The position numbers and the translations under genes were made by a program. The notes below the pieces were generated by a model that saw nothing but the letters and a program-made list of their open reading frames with translations, had not been told where the DNA came from and did not search any database. From the NCBI GenBank assembly GCA_043738385.1, contig JAYUGL010000089.1, forward strand, positions 1-37,338: a DNA stretch of 37,338 nucleotides, given 5' to 3'. The DNA comes from JANYCD01 sp043738385. Its GTDB lineage: Bacteria; Pseudomonadota; Gammaproteobacteria; Burkholderiales; Rhodocyclaceae. This document shows, in pieces, positions 8,292 through 16,171 of this stretch (positions are counted from its first letter, which is position 1; each line of letters opens with the position of its first letter).

Positions 8292-10058
8292 TCAGCGACC
8301 CAGTATGGTGCCAAGCGCTGATTCAAGAACTTGTCCCGGATCATCGGAGATTTTTTGCGTACGCCAGCCCACATGAGTATCCGGCCGAACCAGAATCGCG
8401 CCATCGTCGCCAATCTGTCGCAGCTTTTCCCAAACTCCCGTCAAATCGGCACAGTCGCCACCATTGCCAACGACATGACTTTGTATCTCGATACCAAAGC
8501 GCTTTGCGGCAGCAGTTGCCGCTTGCTTCCAGACTTGACCTTTGGGGCCGGTAAACAATACGAAGCGACCGCGTCCGCACAAATCGTGCGTCGATACCTT
8601 CTTGCCCTCAAACTCCAGCCAGGCGTGAGGCAAGCGGTGTCCGGGACGAGTGGTCGGATGATAGATATCGCCCATCGGCGCACGCGGCGGCGGCGGCGTG
8701 TCATCGCTCACAATGGCTCCACTGGTGTAATGAAAACCGATCTCCAGATCGTGCGCGGTGAACTCGGTGCGCTGGGTTTGAATGACCTCGTGTGCGCGTG
8801 CGCGTGCGGTCTCACCCTCCTCCGAGTCTGACAACAGCGTGGCGAAGGCAGCCGCGTTGGCTTCGGGTGGTGCACCGGGAATCATGCCCAAACCGGCGTC
8901 AATGACGAAGTGGTTCATGAAGGTGAACAAAGCCCAGCGCGTATTGCGCGCCGCGACCGGACGTCGTTCGGCTTCGTAGGAATCCAGCAGTTTTTCGGTC
9001 GCCTGTCCACGCACGAGAGCGGCCAGCTTCCAGGCCAAACTGTGGGCATCCTGGATACCGGAGTTGAGACCCAGCCCGGTGGTTGGCGGATGCCGGTGCG
9101 CAGCGTCGCCAATGACCATTGCGCGTCCGCCGCGATATTTGTCGGCCAGCACCGCCTCGACAATCCAGTGACTGACCTTGTGGACCTCCAATTGCAGATT
9201 CGGCAGTTTGAACAACTCGCGCATGCGCGGAACAACAGCCGCCTCGTCGAAATCAGGATCGTCGGGCCGAAATGCGAAGTGCATCACCCACTCCTTGGAG
9301 TACCGGTCATAACTGTTCGGTCCCATTGGCACGATGGCGCCGCTGCCCCAGGAACCGCCGCCTTCGGGATTGATGAACCAGCGGATCAGCGGACTGTCAT
9401 CGTCAATGTAAGGGGACAGGTCCGCGCTAAAGTGTGTGCTGACCATGTCGACCAGACCGGTCGGACCTTCAAGCTTGATACCGAGGGTTGGACCGCTGGT
9501 GCGGCCACGGTCGGCGGCGATGAGGTATTGGGAGCGCACCTGATAGGTTTCGCCAGTGGCGCCGTCGCGGATGGTCGAGGTCACGCCACCGGCATCCTGT
9601 TCGAAACTGAGCAACTCAGTGTTGAAGCGGACTTGCGCCAGCGGGCTGCGCTCGGCAAATTCGCGCAGCAGCGGTTCAAGTCGCAACTGCGGATAATTGC
9701 CCGAACGACAGGCGCTGTCGCGGGCGTAGGTTTCGCTGGTCTTTCCGCCACCAAATGCATCCATCTTGTAGATCATCTTGCGGTCGAGCGGTCCGTCGCC
9801 GGCCAGCGAGGTGTACCACGCCACCGCACCCATGTTCTCGGCTTTGGAACCCCGCGCGTAAATTGTGTCCGCAATACCGTGTTCGCGGAAAATCTCCATC
9901 GTGCGCTGATTCAGATAGTGGGCCTTCGGCAGGGGCGAAGTCGTGGTGTGCCGTTCGACCAGCACCGACTCGACACCGAGCGCGGACAGAAAAATCGACG
10001 CGCTCAGACCGGCACCCCCTCCACCGCAAATGAGTACCGGCGTTTCAATCGTTGGCAT
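8292..10058 (-). CDS. FAD-dependent aromatic hydroxylase (PheA/TfdB/MhpA-type)
   Basis: 588 aa, the size of class A flavin monooxygenases that hydroxylate phenolic rings with NAD(P)H and O2 (2,4-dichlorophenol or 3-hydroxyphenylpropionate hydroxylase type). Seen: the N-terminal CGGGGAGLSA Rossmann motif (residues 11-20), HYLNQRTMEIFREHGI, the second FAD signature GDAAHRHPPTTGLGLNSGIQ, and a C-terminal thioredoxin-like extension (GRFVLFTGPKGQVW). The middle DG motif reads AADRGRTSG, with Arg where Gly is usual. The ATG at 10058 is chosen because GGAGGAG lies just upstream on the minus strand; the frame runs 38 codons further up without family similarity. With the VOC and FAH-family neighbours it suggests ring hydroxylation followed by ring cleavage. 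The substrate is unknown. Confidence 0.85.
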   Translation of the reverse strand: MPTIETPVLICGGGGAGLSASIFLSALGVESVLVERHTTTSPLPKAHYLNQRTMEIFREHGIADTIYARGSKAENMGAVAWYTSLAGDGPLDRKMIYKMDAFGGGKTSETYARDSACRSGNYPQLRLEPLLREFAERSPLAQVRFNTELLSFEQDAGGVTSTIRDGATGETYQVRSQYLIAADRGRTSGPTLGIKLEGPTGLVDMVSTHFSADLSPYIDDDSPLIRWFINPEGGGSWGSGAIVPMGPNSYDRYSKEWVMHFAFRPDDPDFDEAAVVPRMRELFKLPNLQLEVHKVSHWIVEAVLADKYRGGRAMVIGDAAHRHPPTTGLGLNSGIQDAHSLAWKLAALVRGQATEKLLDSYEAERRPVAARNTRWALFTFMNHFVIDAGLGMIPGAPPEANAAAFATLLSDSEEGETARARAHEVIQTQRTEFTAHDLEIGFHYTSGAIVSDDTPPPPRAPMGDIYHPTTRPGHRLPHAWLEFEGKKVSTHDLCGRGRFVLFTGPKGQVWKQAATAAAKRFGIEIQSHVVGNGGDCADLTGVWEKLRQIGDDGAILVRPDTHVGWRTQKISDDPGQVLESALGTILGR

Positions 10059-10239
10059 CTTTTTCTTTCTCCTCCAGGAGTTTTTTTGTAAATGGTCCAC
10101 TTCACGTATCACTCGGCCGCCCGGCGAAGACCACCGACCGCTTGACGTCGGTGCTGCGTCAATGCCCGCCAATGGCTAAACTCGCACAGACTGGTCCTGC
10201 GGTCAAGATGCCGCCGGCTTGAAGTGCAGAGTACAAATA

Positions 10240-10337
10240 AAACCGAAACCGCAGTTAATCCTTAAATCCGCGATCAACCATCGGCATCACAGTCAATGTA
10301 GAACTCAAACAAACCTAAAACGGCAGTTAATACCAAA
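10240..10337. repeat. Imperfect direct repeat pair between hydroxylase and FAH-family genes
   Basis: Two ~27-base copies (10240-10266 and 10311-10337) share the pattern AAACC-AAA-C-GCAGTTAAT followed by AAA, 71 bases apart. They lie in a 282-base gap (10059-10340) between two minus-strand genes. The gap also holds a TTGACG...CGTCAA inverted repeat near 10142-10162. They may be regulator half-sites or relics; nothing coding is recognisable. Confidence 0.35.
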
Positions 10338-10340
10338 GTT

Positions 10341-11201
10341 TTACACGGGTTCAGGCTCGACACGATTTTCGATCGCACCAATGCCATCGATCTCCACCCG
10401 AACCAAATCTCCGGCCACGAGGAAGCGTGGCGGTTTGCTCACCGCGCCGACACCGGCCGGTGTGCCGGTGAGGATCAGATCACCCGGCTCCAGCGTCATC
10501 GCCTGCGACAGATGCTTGATCATGGAAAGACAATCGAACACCATTTCGCGCGTATTTGAGTTCTGCCGTATTTCGCCGTTCACCAGGCAGCGAATACCTA
10601 AATTCTGCGCGTCGGGAATTTCGTCGGCAGTCACAATCCATGGCCCGAACGGAGCATGCGTATCGAAGGATTTGCCGAGCACGAACTGACTGGTGCGCAG
10701 TTGCCAGTCACGCACGCTAACGTCGTTCGCGACGCAGTAGCCGGCGATGACAGCGGGTGCGTCGGCCCGGCTCACGTGGCGGCAGCGCCGACCGATAACA
10801 ATGGCCAACTCCGCCTCGTAGTCGAGTTTGGTCGACACGCGTGGAAGCTGGATCGCATCGAAGGGCCCATTGACCGCAGTCTGCATCTTCGCGAACCATA
10901 ACTGGCTGTCCGGCAACGCCATGCCGGCCTCGGCGGCGTGGTCGCGGTAGTTCAAGCCCAGGCACAATATCTTGCCGGGGCGCGGAATGGGTGCCGTAAG
11001 TCGTACCGCTTCAAGCGCGTGATCCGCTGCTTCGGATCCAAGCTTCACCAGCGCCGGCTTCAGGCTGGCCCAAGCCTCCAGGATGGCGGCCATGGCGGGC
11101 GGAGATTCGGGGATTCGGGCGCAAATGTCGTAGATGCCGCGATCATTGACAAGACCGGCGCGCGACTCACGACCGGCAACTGAAAACATGGCGAGACGCA
11201 T
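10341..11201 (-). CDS. Fumarylacetoacetate hydrolase family protein
   Basis: 286 aa FAH-family enzyme: hydrolases, decarboxylases, hydratases and isomerases that act on 2-oxo or acylpyruvate products of ring cleavage, using Mg2+. Visible are a small N-terminal domain (residues 1-70), then ILCLGLNYRDHAAEAG, the metal-binding Glu residues in KLDYEAELAIVIGRR, NDVSVRDWQ, KSFDTHAPFGPWI, and the terminal GDLILTGTPAGVG loop. Its likely job is the step after extradiol cleavage by the VOC protein encoded divergently at 11489. The specific reaction (acylpyruvase, 2-hydroxymuconate-type hydratase or decarboxylase) is not readable. The ATG at 11201 is preceded by AGGAG on the minus strand. Confidence 0.85.
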   Translation of the reverse strand: MRLAMFSVAGRESRAGLVNDRGIYDICARIPESPPAMAAILEAWASLKPALVKLGSEAADHALEAVRLTAPIPRPGKILCLGLNYRDHAAEAGMALPDSQLWFAKMQTAVNGPFDAIQLPRVSTKLDYEAELAIVIGRRCRHVSRADAPAVIAGYCVANDVSVRDWQLRTSQFVLGKSFDTHAPFGPWIVTADEIPDAQNLGIRCLVNGEIRQNSNTREMVFDCLSMIKHLSQAMTLEPGDLILTGTPAGVGAVSKPPRFLVAGDLVRVEIDGIGAIENRVEPEPV

Positions 11202-11450
11202 GAACTCTTCTCCTAATATTTTTTGGGCGGCAAATTCGGCGCGGTCAGGCGGTGAACGTGCGCATCGTGAAACGTGGTGATACGTGGCGCGATATTAAAC
11301 GATTGAATTGGCAGAACGGTGATCCTAAACAGCGCATTTCTTCCAAAATCACGCCGAGTGCAGGTTTGAGGGTTGACTAATGGGTCGTTATCAGACATCT
11401 TTTGAGCAGGACTTTTACGGGTGGCAGAGTATCTATCCGATGCGACACAG

Positions 11451-11465
11451 CAGGCATGGTGCCTG
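11451..11465. promoter_or_regulatory. CAGGCA-TGG-TGCCTG palindrome upstream of the VOC gene
   Basis: Perfect 6-bp arms with a 3-base spacer, ending 23 bases before the VOC start codon and just ahead of its ribosome site, in the 287-base divergent region 11202-11488. A TTGACT -35-like box lies near 11374. The same region holds three ACGTG motifs near 11256, 11272 and 11282. It may be an operator or an mRNA hairpin; no regulator gene is adjacent. Confidence 0.3.
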
Positions 11466-11488
11466 TGCAAATAAATGAGGAGACAACA

Positions 11489-12118
11489 ATGAGTACTTCA
11501 GTTCTGGCCCATCAACCGGCGAAAGTTGCTTCACCGAAAATCGTACCCAGCAAGCTCGCGCACTTTGTCATTCGTGCCAAACGCTTTGCCGAAATGCTGG
11601 CTTGGTATCGCACCGTATTTCATGCCAAAACCTCCTTCGAGAATCCGGTCATCGCGTTCCTGACCTACGATGAAGAGCATCACCGCTTCGCGTTTCTCAA
11701 CACCGCCCATCTGCCAAAGGCGGACAAGATGTACACGGGTGTCGACCATATAGCCTTCACTTACGGCACCCTGTCTGACCTGCTGCTGACCTATGAGCGA
11801 CTGAGGGATCTGGAGATTCGCCCGTTCTGGTGCATCAATCACGGGCCCACGACCTCCATGTACTATCGCGATCCCGAAGGCAATGAGCTGGAATTTCAGG
11901 TCGACAACTACGACACCGTCGAGGAAGCCTGCGGTTTCTTCCAAACCGACGCATTCGCGGCCAATCCGATTGGGGTGGATTTCAACCCGGATGATCTCCT
12001 GAGCAAGCTCCGCGCCGGGGTGCCAGTGAACGAACTTTTGCGCCAAGGTTCGGCACCGGTAGAGCCGGGCAAAGCCTACGTCTTCACCACCATGCCGCCA
12101 CCGCCCGGCGCGGCGTGA
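11489..12118 (+). CDS. VOC-family extradiol dioxygenase-like protein
   Basis: 209 aa vicinal-oxygen-chelate protein. The expected metal ligands are His25 (KLAHFVIRA), His87 (GVDHIAFTYG) and Glu135 (EGNELEFQVD), the arrangement of type I extradiol dioxygenases and glyoxalases. The segment PFWCINHGPTTSMYYRDPEGN resembles the catalytic-domain end of catechol 2,3-dioxygenase/BphC. A single domain of this length fits small VOC dioxygenases rather than two-domain BphC. A TGAGGAGA ribosome site (11476-11483) fixes the ATG at 11489, though the frame is open 29 codons upstream. It overlaps nothing and is followed directly by the second SnoaL-like gene. It probably opens the ring made by the hydroxylase; a glyoxalase-like role is the alternative. 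Confidence 0.8.
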   Translation: MSTSVLAHQPAKVASPKIVPSKLAHFVIRAKRFAEMLAWYRTVFHAKTSFENPVIAFLTYDEEHHRFAFLNTAHLPKADKMYTGVDHIAFTYGTLSDLLLTYERLRDLEIRPFWCINHGPTTSMYYRDPEGNELEFQVDNYDTVEEACGFFQTDAFAANPIGVDFNPDDLLSKLRAGVPVNELLRQGSAPVEPGKAYVFTTMPPPPGAA

Positions 12119-12520
12119 ATGAGCAGCGTTGAAGCACTGCTGGCACGCGAGGCCTGTCAACGCCTGTGCCTCGATTTTGCGGCCCATGCCGACGCTGGCG
12201 ACGCCGACGCATTGGCCGCGCTATTTGTCGAAGACGGGGTGTTTGACCGGCTCGGTCAGGTCAGCGGGGGGCGTGAGGCAATCCGTGCGGTAATTGCGGC
12301 CCGACCGGCTGAAGTGTGGACCCGACACTACTGTAGCAACATCCGCATTGATCTCGCTTCAGATGGACAATCGGCCAGCGGCCAGGGCAACTTCTTGCTG
12401 TTCCGTGGTCCCAAAGGATCGACCGATCACCAAATCGTGCATGCCGAATTTCGCGATACGTTTGCGCCGACCACAGCGGGTTGGCGGATTGCGTCGCGCA
12501 AAGTTGCCGTGCTGCCTTGA
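12119..12520 (+). CDS. SnoaL-like / NTF2-fold protein (second copy)
   Basis: 133 aa NTF2-like protein (SnoaL_4-type): LLAREACQRLCLDFAAHADAGDADALAALFVEDGVFDRLG at the start, HYCSNIRIDL in the middle and GWRIASRKVAVLP at the end. This is the pattern of ring-hydroxylating-dioxygenase beta-like and hydroxysteroid dehydratase-like folds. The ATG follows the VOC stop codon with no gap (TGAATG), so the two are translationally coupled and likely functionally linked. No catalytic assignment can be made; it could be a dehydratase or isomerase, or a structural partner of the VOC protein. Confidence 0.8.
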   Translation: MSSVEALLAREACQRLCLDFAAHADAGDADALAALFVEDGVFDRLGQVSGGREAIRAVIAARPAEVWTRHYCSNIRIDLASDGQSASGQGNFLLFRGPKGSTDHQIVHAEFRDTFAPTTAGWRIASRKVAVLP

Positions 12521-12585
12521 AAATCCTCTGATCCGGGCCGCCCCTCAGCGCTCCCAAATGACTGACATTTAATCGCTCTCCAAAA

Positions 12586-12615
12586 GCAAACGGCCCGGAA
12601 CCCCGGGCCGTTTGC
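12586..12615. terminator. Bidirectional hairpin terminator between convergent operons
   Basis: GCAAACGGCCCGG (12586-12598), a 4-base loop, then its exact complement (12603-12615): a perfect 13-bp G+C-rich stem. On the minus strand it is followed by TTTT, so it best serves the RND operon. It also lies 65 bases after the plus-strand SnoaL-like gene. Confidence 0.8.
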
Positions 12616-12654
12616 ACTACAGGTCAAACAACTTTTCTTCCTATGCGATCCTCG

Positions 12655-15057
12655 TCACTTGCCGTGATGCGGATTCATCCGCTCCCCCACGATGTAAGCC
12701 GCGAGCGCCGGCAACAGCAGGATCGCGCCAAACACGTTGACCAGGAACATGAAGCCCAGCAGGATGCCCATGTCAGCCTGGAACTTCAGCGTCGAGAAGG
12801 CCCAAGTCATGACCGACACCGTCATCGTCACGGCGGTGAACAGCGAGGCCGTGCCGCGCTGCTTCAACGCTTCGACGAAGGCCTCTTGCAGGGTGTGGCC
12901 GCGTTCGGTGATTTCATGCTTCATCCGTTCGAACAGGTAGATGCCGTAGTCCACGCCCACGCCGACGCTGATCGCGATTACCGGCAGAGTGTTTACCTTG
13001 ACGCCGATGCCGAGAATCGCCATCGTCGCATTGCACAGCAACGTCACCAGGCCAAGCGGAATGATGATGCACAGCGTGATGCGCCACGAGCGGAAGGTGA
13101 TGAGACACAGTAAGGTGACCGCCGCAAACAGGGTGAAGTTCACCCACTTGTCGGAGGCTTCCACCACCTCGTTGGTCGCCGCCATCACGCCCACATTGCC
13201 CGAGGCAAGACGGAAACTCAGATTTTCATCATCGTTCTCGGCCTTGAACTTCTTGATCTGGGCCACGATGTGACTGATGGTCGTGGCGGTGTGATCTACC
13301 GTAAAGATCGAGATCGGCATCGCGGTACAAGCCGAGTTGCGGAACTCGTTGCCGAGACGGGTCGAGAAGCTGATCGACTGGGCAATTTGCTCCACCGTTT
13401 CCGGCATCATCCGCCACTTGTACCAGCCTTCGGCAAAGTCCTGGGTAGTGGCGTTGATAAATTGCGCAACGCTGCGCACCCCGGCGACGCCATCAACCTG
13501 ACGCATGGTGAAGTCGAATTTCTCGATCTTGTCCTGGACATCACGCTTCAGGCACGGCGAGTTGTCGCCCTTGGCCTCGGCGATCACCTGGATCATGTCC
13601 AGACCGATGGCGAAGTTGCTGGTGACGGTATCGACATCGCGGTTATAACGCGACTCGGGGCGCAGTTCCGGAACGCCCCGGTTTGCGTCGCCGATCCTGA
13701 GGTCACGGGTGTGATAGACACCGAACGCCACCAACCCAAGTGCGAACGTGATCGGGATCAGCGCCCCGCGTTTGGTTGCCAGCGGACCGATCTTTTCCCA
13801 CAGCCAGAAGCCGGCGGTTTCCTTGCCGTGCAGCTTTTGCGCTGTTTCGGAGGAGAACTTCATGTACGACAACAGAATCGGCAGCAGCACCTTGTTGGTC
13901 ATGATCATCACCGTGACGCCGATGGTCGACGTAAACGCCAACTCGCGCACGATCTCGATGTCCACCACGGCGATCACCATGAAGCCCAGCGCGTTCGCCA
14001 GTAGCGCCGTGGCGCCGGGGATGAACAGCTTCATGAAGCAATTGCGCGACGCGGTGACGCCGTCCGCGCCGGCCAGCGTTTCCAGCTTCCAGGCGTTGGT
14101 CATCTGCACCGCATGCGACACGCCGATGGCGAAGATCAAGAACGGCACCAGGATCGACATTGGGTCCAACCCAAGGTGTAGCAACGGCAGAATGCCGAGC
14201 AACCAGATCACCGGAATACCGGCAGCCACCAGCGCCCATGCCGTCAGCATGAAGGACCCGGAATACCAGAGCAGCAGGATGGCCGTGATCACGAACGCGG
14301 CGATGAAGAACACCAGCACGTTGGACGCCCCGTCGGCGATATCGCCGCTGGCCTTGGCAAAGCCGATGATGCTGATCGACACCTTGTCGTTTTCGTATTT
14401 GGTGCGGATCGCTTCCAGCGCCTTGCCGACCTCGCGCAGATCGAAGCGTTCGCCGGTATCGACGTCGCGTTCTTGCAGGGTCGCCGCCACCAGCACCGCG
14501 GACAAGTCGGAGGACACAATGCGCCCGTACCAGTCGGACTTGAGGATGTTTTTCCGCACCAGCGCCAAATCTTCGGGTGACCCGGAAAAAGTGGCGGGCG
14601 TGATGTTGCCGCTCAGGAAACCGCCTTCGATCACCTCCGTGTAGCGCACGTTCGGCGTGAAGATCGAGGTCACCGAGAAGCGTTCGACGCCCTTGACATA
14701 GAACACCTCCTCTGTGACCTTCTTGATGGTTTCCATCCCCTCCTTGGTCAAGAAATCGCCCTGCTTCACCTTGACCATGAGCAGGATCCGGTCAGCGCCG
14801 CCGAAGGTATCCTGATAATCGAGGAAGGTCTTCATGTACTGGTGATGCAGCGGAATCATCTTGGTGAAGCCGGCCGTGACGCGCAGGTGGCTGGCCGACC
14901 ACGCAAAAAATACGGTGATCAGGATGCCGATGATCAAGATCGGTTTGCGCCAATGGAAGATGCCATAGCCAAGCCGGCCGATGAAGTCCTTGGAAAACTC
15001 CTCCGAGCGAAACTCGCCGTGAATCTGGCCTTCGCCGGAATTTTTGTCTTTTGTCAT
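12655..15057 (-). CDS. MMPL/RND-family transporter
   Basis: 800 aa inner-membrane transporter of the RND superfamily, MMPL/HAE3 branch. Layout: a cytoplasmic N-terminus, TM1 near residues 40-60 (ILIIGILITVFFAWSA), a periplasmic loop to ~235, five TMs to ~400, TM7 near 425-445, a second periplasmic loop to ~620, and five final TMs including GVGVDYGIYLFERMKHE. Such proteins use proton flow to move lipids or other hydrophobic molecules. GAGGAGGAG upstream fixes the ATG at 15057. It is the last gene of a minus-strand cluster with DUF1302, DUF1329 and YCF48 proteins, which together span the whole envelope. The substrate is unknown; proximity to the catabolic cluster suggests a hydrophobic growth substrate, but this is inference. 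Confidence 0.88.
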   Translation of the reverse strand: MTKDKNSGEGQIHGEFRSEEFSKDFIGRLGYGIFHWRKPILIIGILITVFFAWSASHLRVTAGFTKMIPLHHQYMKTFLDYQDTFGGADRILLMVKVKQGDFLTKEGMETIKKVTEEVFYVKGVERFSVTSIFTPNVRYTEVIEGGFLSGNITPATFSGSPEDLALVRKNILKSDWYGRIVSSDLSAVLVAATLQERDVDTGERFDLREVGKALEAIRTKYENDKVSISIIGFAKASGDIADGASNVLVFFIAAFVITAILLLWYSGSFMLTAWALVAAGIPVIWLLGILPLLHLGLDPMSILVPFLIFAIGVSHAVQMTNAWKLETLAGADGVTASRNCFMKLFIPGATALLANALGFMVIAVVDIEIVRELAFTSTIGVTVMIMTNKVLLPILLSYMKFSSETAQKLHGKETAGFWLWEKIGPLATKRGALIPITFALGLVAFGVYHTRDLRIGDANRGVPELRPESRYNRDVDTVTSNFAIGLDMIQVIAEAKGDNSPCLKRDVQDKIEKFDFTMRQVDGVAGVRSVAQFINATTQDFAEGWYKWRMMPETVEQIAQSISFSTRLGNEFRNSACTAMPISIFTVDHTATTISHIVAQIKKFKAENDDENLSFRLASGNVGVMAATNEVVEASDKWVNFTLFAAVTLLCLITFRSWRITLCIIIPLGLVTLLCNATMAILGIGVKVNTLPVIAISVGVGVDYGIYLFERMKHEITERGHTLQEAFVEALKQRGTASLFTAVTMTVSVMTWAFSTLKFQADMGILLGFMFLVNVFGAILLLPALAAYIVGERMNPHHGK

Positions 15058-15077
15058 GTTGTCTCCTCCTCTTCCGC

Positions 15078-16058
15078 TCAAGGCTTCTGAGCCGATGCTT
15101 CAATGCGTCCGGTCGACAGGTAGCCCACGTAGATGATGGCGCCGTCCTTGGCGACCATCGCCTGTCCGAGCGGGCGCCCGTCCTTGATGTATTGCAGGGT
15201 CAGGCTCACCCCGTTGTCGGTACTGGTGGCGATCATGCCGTTGTTGCCGGCCATCACAATTTTGCCATCGGCCGCCACCGTCGCCCCGTTGAAGGTGTTG
15301 GTCGCCGAGACCGGAATCAGGGTCCAGGTGGCGGCGCCATCGGTGGAGCGGTAGGCGTGACCCCGCATGCCGTAGATCATCACGCTGCCGTCGTTCAGCT
15401 TCAAGACACCGAACAGCGAGCCTTTCACGCCGTCCGAGCCGGTAGCCGCATAGGGCGACTCAAGCTCCTTCCAGGTGGCGCCCAGATCGCTGGAACTGGC
15501 CAGGGTGCCGGTTTCGCCCACCAACAGCAGTTTGCCGGGGGCGATTTCGGCAACCTTCGAGATGTGCCGTTCAAAGGTATCGCTGATCACTTTTTTGCGT
15601 AGCCAGGTCTTGCCTTTGTCGGTTGACTCCATGTACATGCCAAAGGAGCCATAGGCCAGTACGCGGCCATCGCTCAAGGCGGTGAGCCCGAGGATCGAGT
15701 CCTTGCCAATATCGGCGATCTTGACTTGAGTCCAAGTCGCGCCATCATCTTCCGTGCGCACCAGCGTACCGCCGTGTCCGCCCGCGAGGCCGATCTTGTC
15801 GCCGAGATACAGAACCGTATTCAAGCTGCGATTGGTCGGGGTCAAGGCACCGGTCCAGGTCTTGCCTTCGTCGGTCGATTGCATCACCAGGCCGCGTTCG
15901 CCGACGGCGACCAGTTTTCCGTCGAAGCGGGTCAGGTCGAATAGCGCCGAGTTTTTGGCCTTGATGACGATCGCGGTAGCCGTGGGCTCGGCCGCGAAAC
16001 CGGGTGCTAACAAGGCCATGGCGAAGAACAACGCCACCCCTCCGAAAGTCTTGTTCAT
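15078..16058 (-). CDS. YCF48/BNR-repeat periplasmic beta-propeller protein
   Basis: 326 aa. A signal peptide (MNKTFGGVALFFAMALLAPGFA) is followed by repeated bladed units with Asp-box motifs: STDEGKTWTGAL, TEDDGATWTQV, STDKGKTWLRK, SSDLGATWKEL, STDGAATWTLI, STDNGVSLTLQ. Six such units at roughly 45-residue intervals give a beta-propeller like photosystem II stability factor YCF48/Hcf136. In heterotrophs these proteins accompany DUF1302/DUF1329/RND genes. It lies 20 bases before the RND gene. It is likely a periplasmic scaffold or assembly factor for the export complex (inferred), not a photosynthesis protein. Confidence 0.85.
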   Translation of the reverse strand: MNKTFGGVALFFAMALLAPGFAAEPTATAIVIKAKNSALFDLTRFDGKLVAVGERGLVMQSTDEGKTWTGALTPTNRSLNTVLYLGDKIGLAGGHGGTLVRTEDDGATWTQVKIADIGKDSILGLTALSDGRVLAYGSFGMYMESTDKGKTWLRKKVISDTFERHISKVAEIAPGKLLLVGETGTLASSSDLGATWKELESPYAATGSDGVKGSLFGVLKLNDGSVMIYGMRGHAYRSTDGAATWTLIPVSATNTFNGATVAADGKIVMAGNNGMIATSTDNGVSLTLQYIKDGRPLGQAMVAKDGAIIYVGYLSTGRIEASAQKP

Positions 16059-16081
16059 TGGTTTGGGGACTCCATGGAAAG

Positions 16082-16117
16082 AAGGCCACGGTGTCGTACT
16101 ACGACATTCGTGGCCTT
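16082..16117. other. Long interrupted hairpin in the DUF1329-YCF48 gap
   Basis: AAGGCCACG (16082-16090) pairs with CGTGGCCTT (16109-16117), with an inner GTCGT/ACGAC stem. It lies in the mRNA leader of the YCF48 gene, just above its ribosome site, with no T-tract. It may set relative expression within the operon by processing or attenuation. Confidence 0.35.
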
Positions 16118-16136
16118 TGGGACAATCAAAGCAGCA

Positions 16137-16165
16137 CTGCCCCCGAACGGATCATTCGGGGGCAG
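16137..16165 (-). terminator. Hairpin just after the DUF1329 gene
   Basis: CTGCCCCCGAA (16137-16147) and TTCGGGGGCAG (16155-16165) form a perfect 11-bp stem with a 7-base loop, a few bases after the DUF1329 stop on the minus strand. The following bases (TGCTTTGATT) are a poor U-tract, so partial termination or 3'-end protection is more likely than a full stop. This would make DUF1302/DUF1329 more abundant than the transporter. Confidence 0.5.
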
Positions 16166-16171
16166 CGTGGA

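Noticed and set aside
8910..10091. 393-codon plus-strand frame opposite the flavin hydroxylase
   Set aside because: The minus strand has complete FAD motifs and a strong ribosome site; the plus frame is His/Gln/Arg-rich antisense noise.
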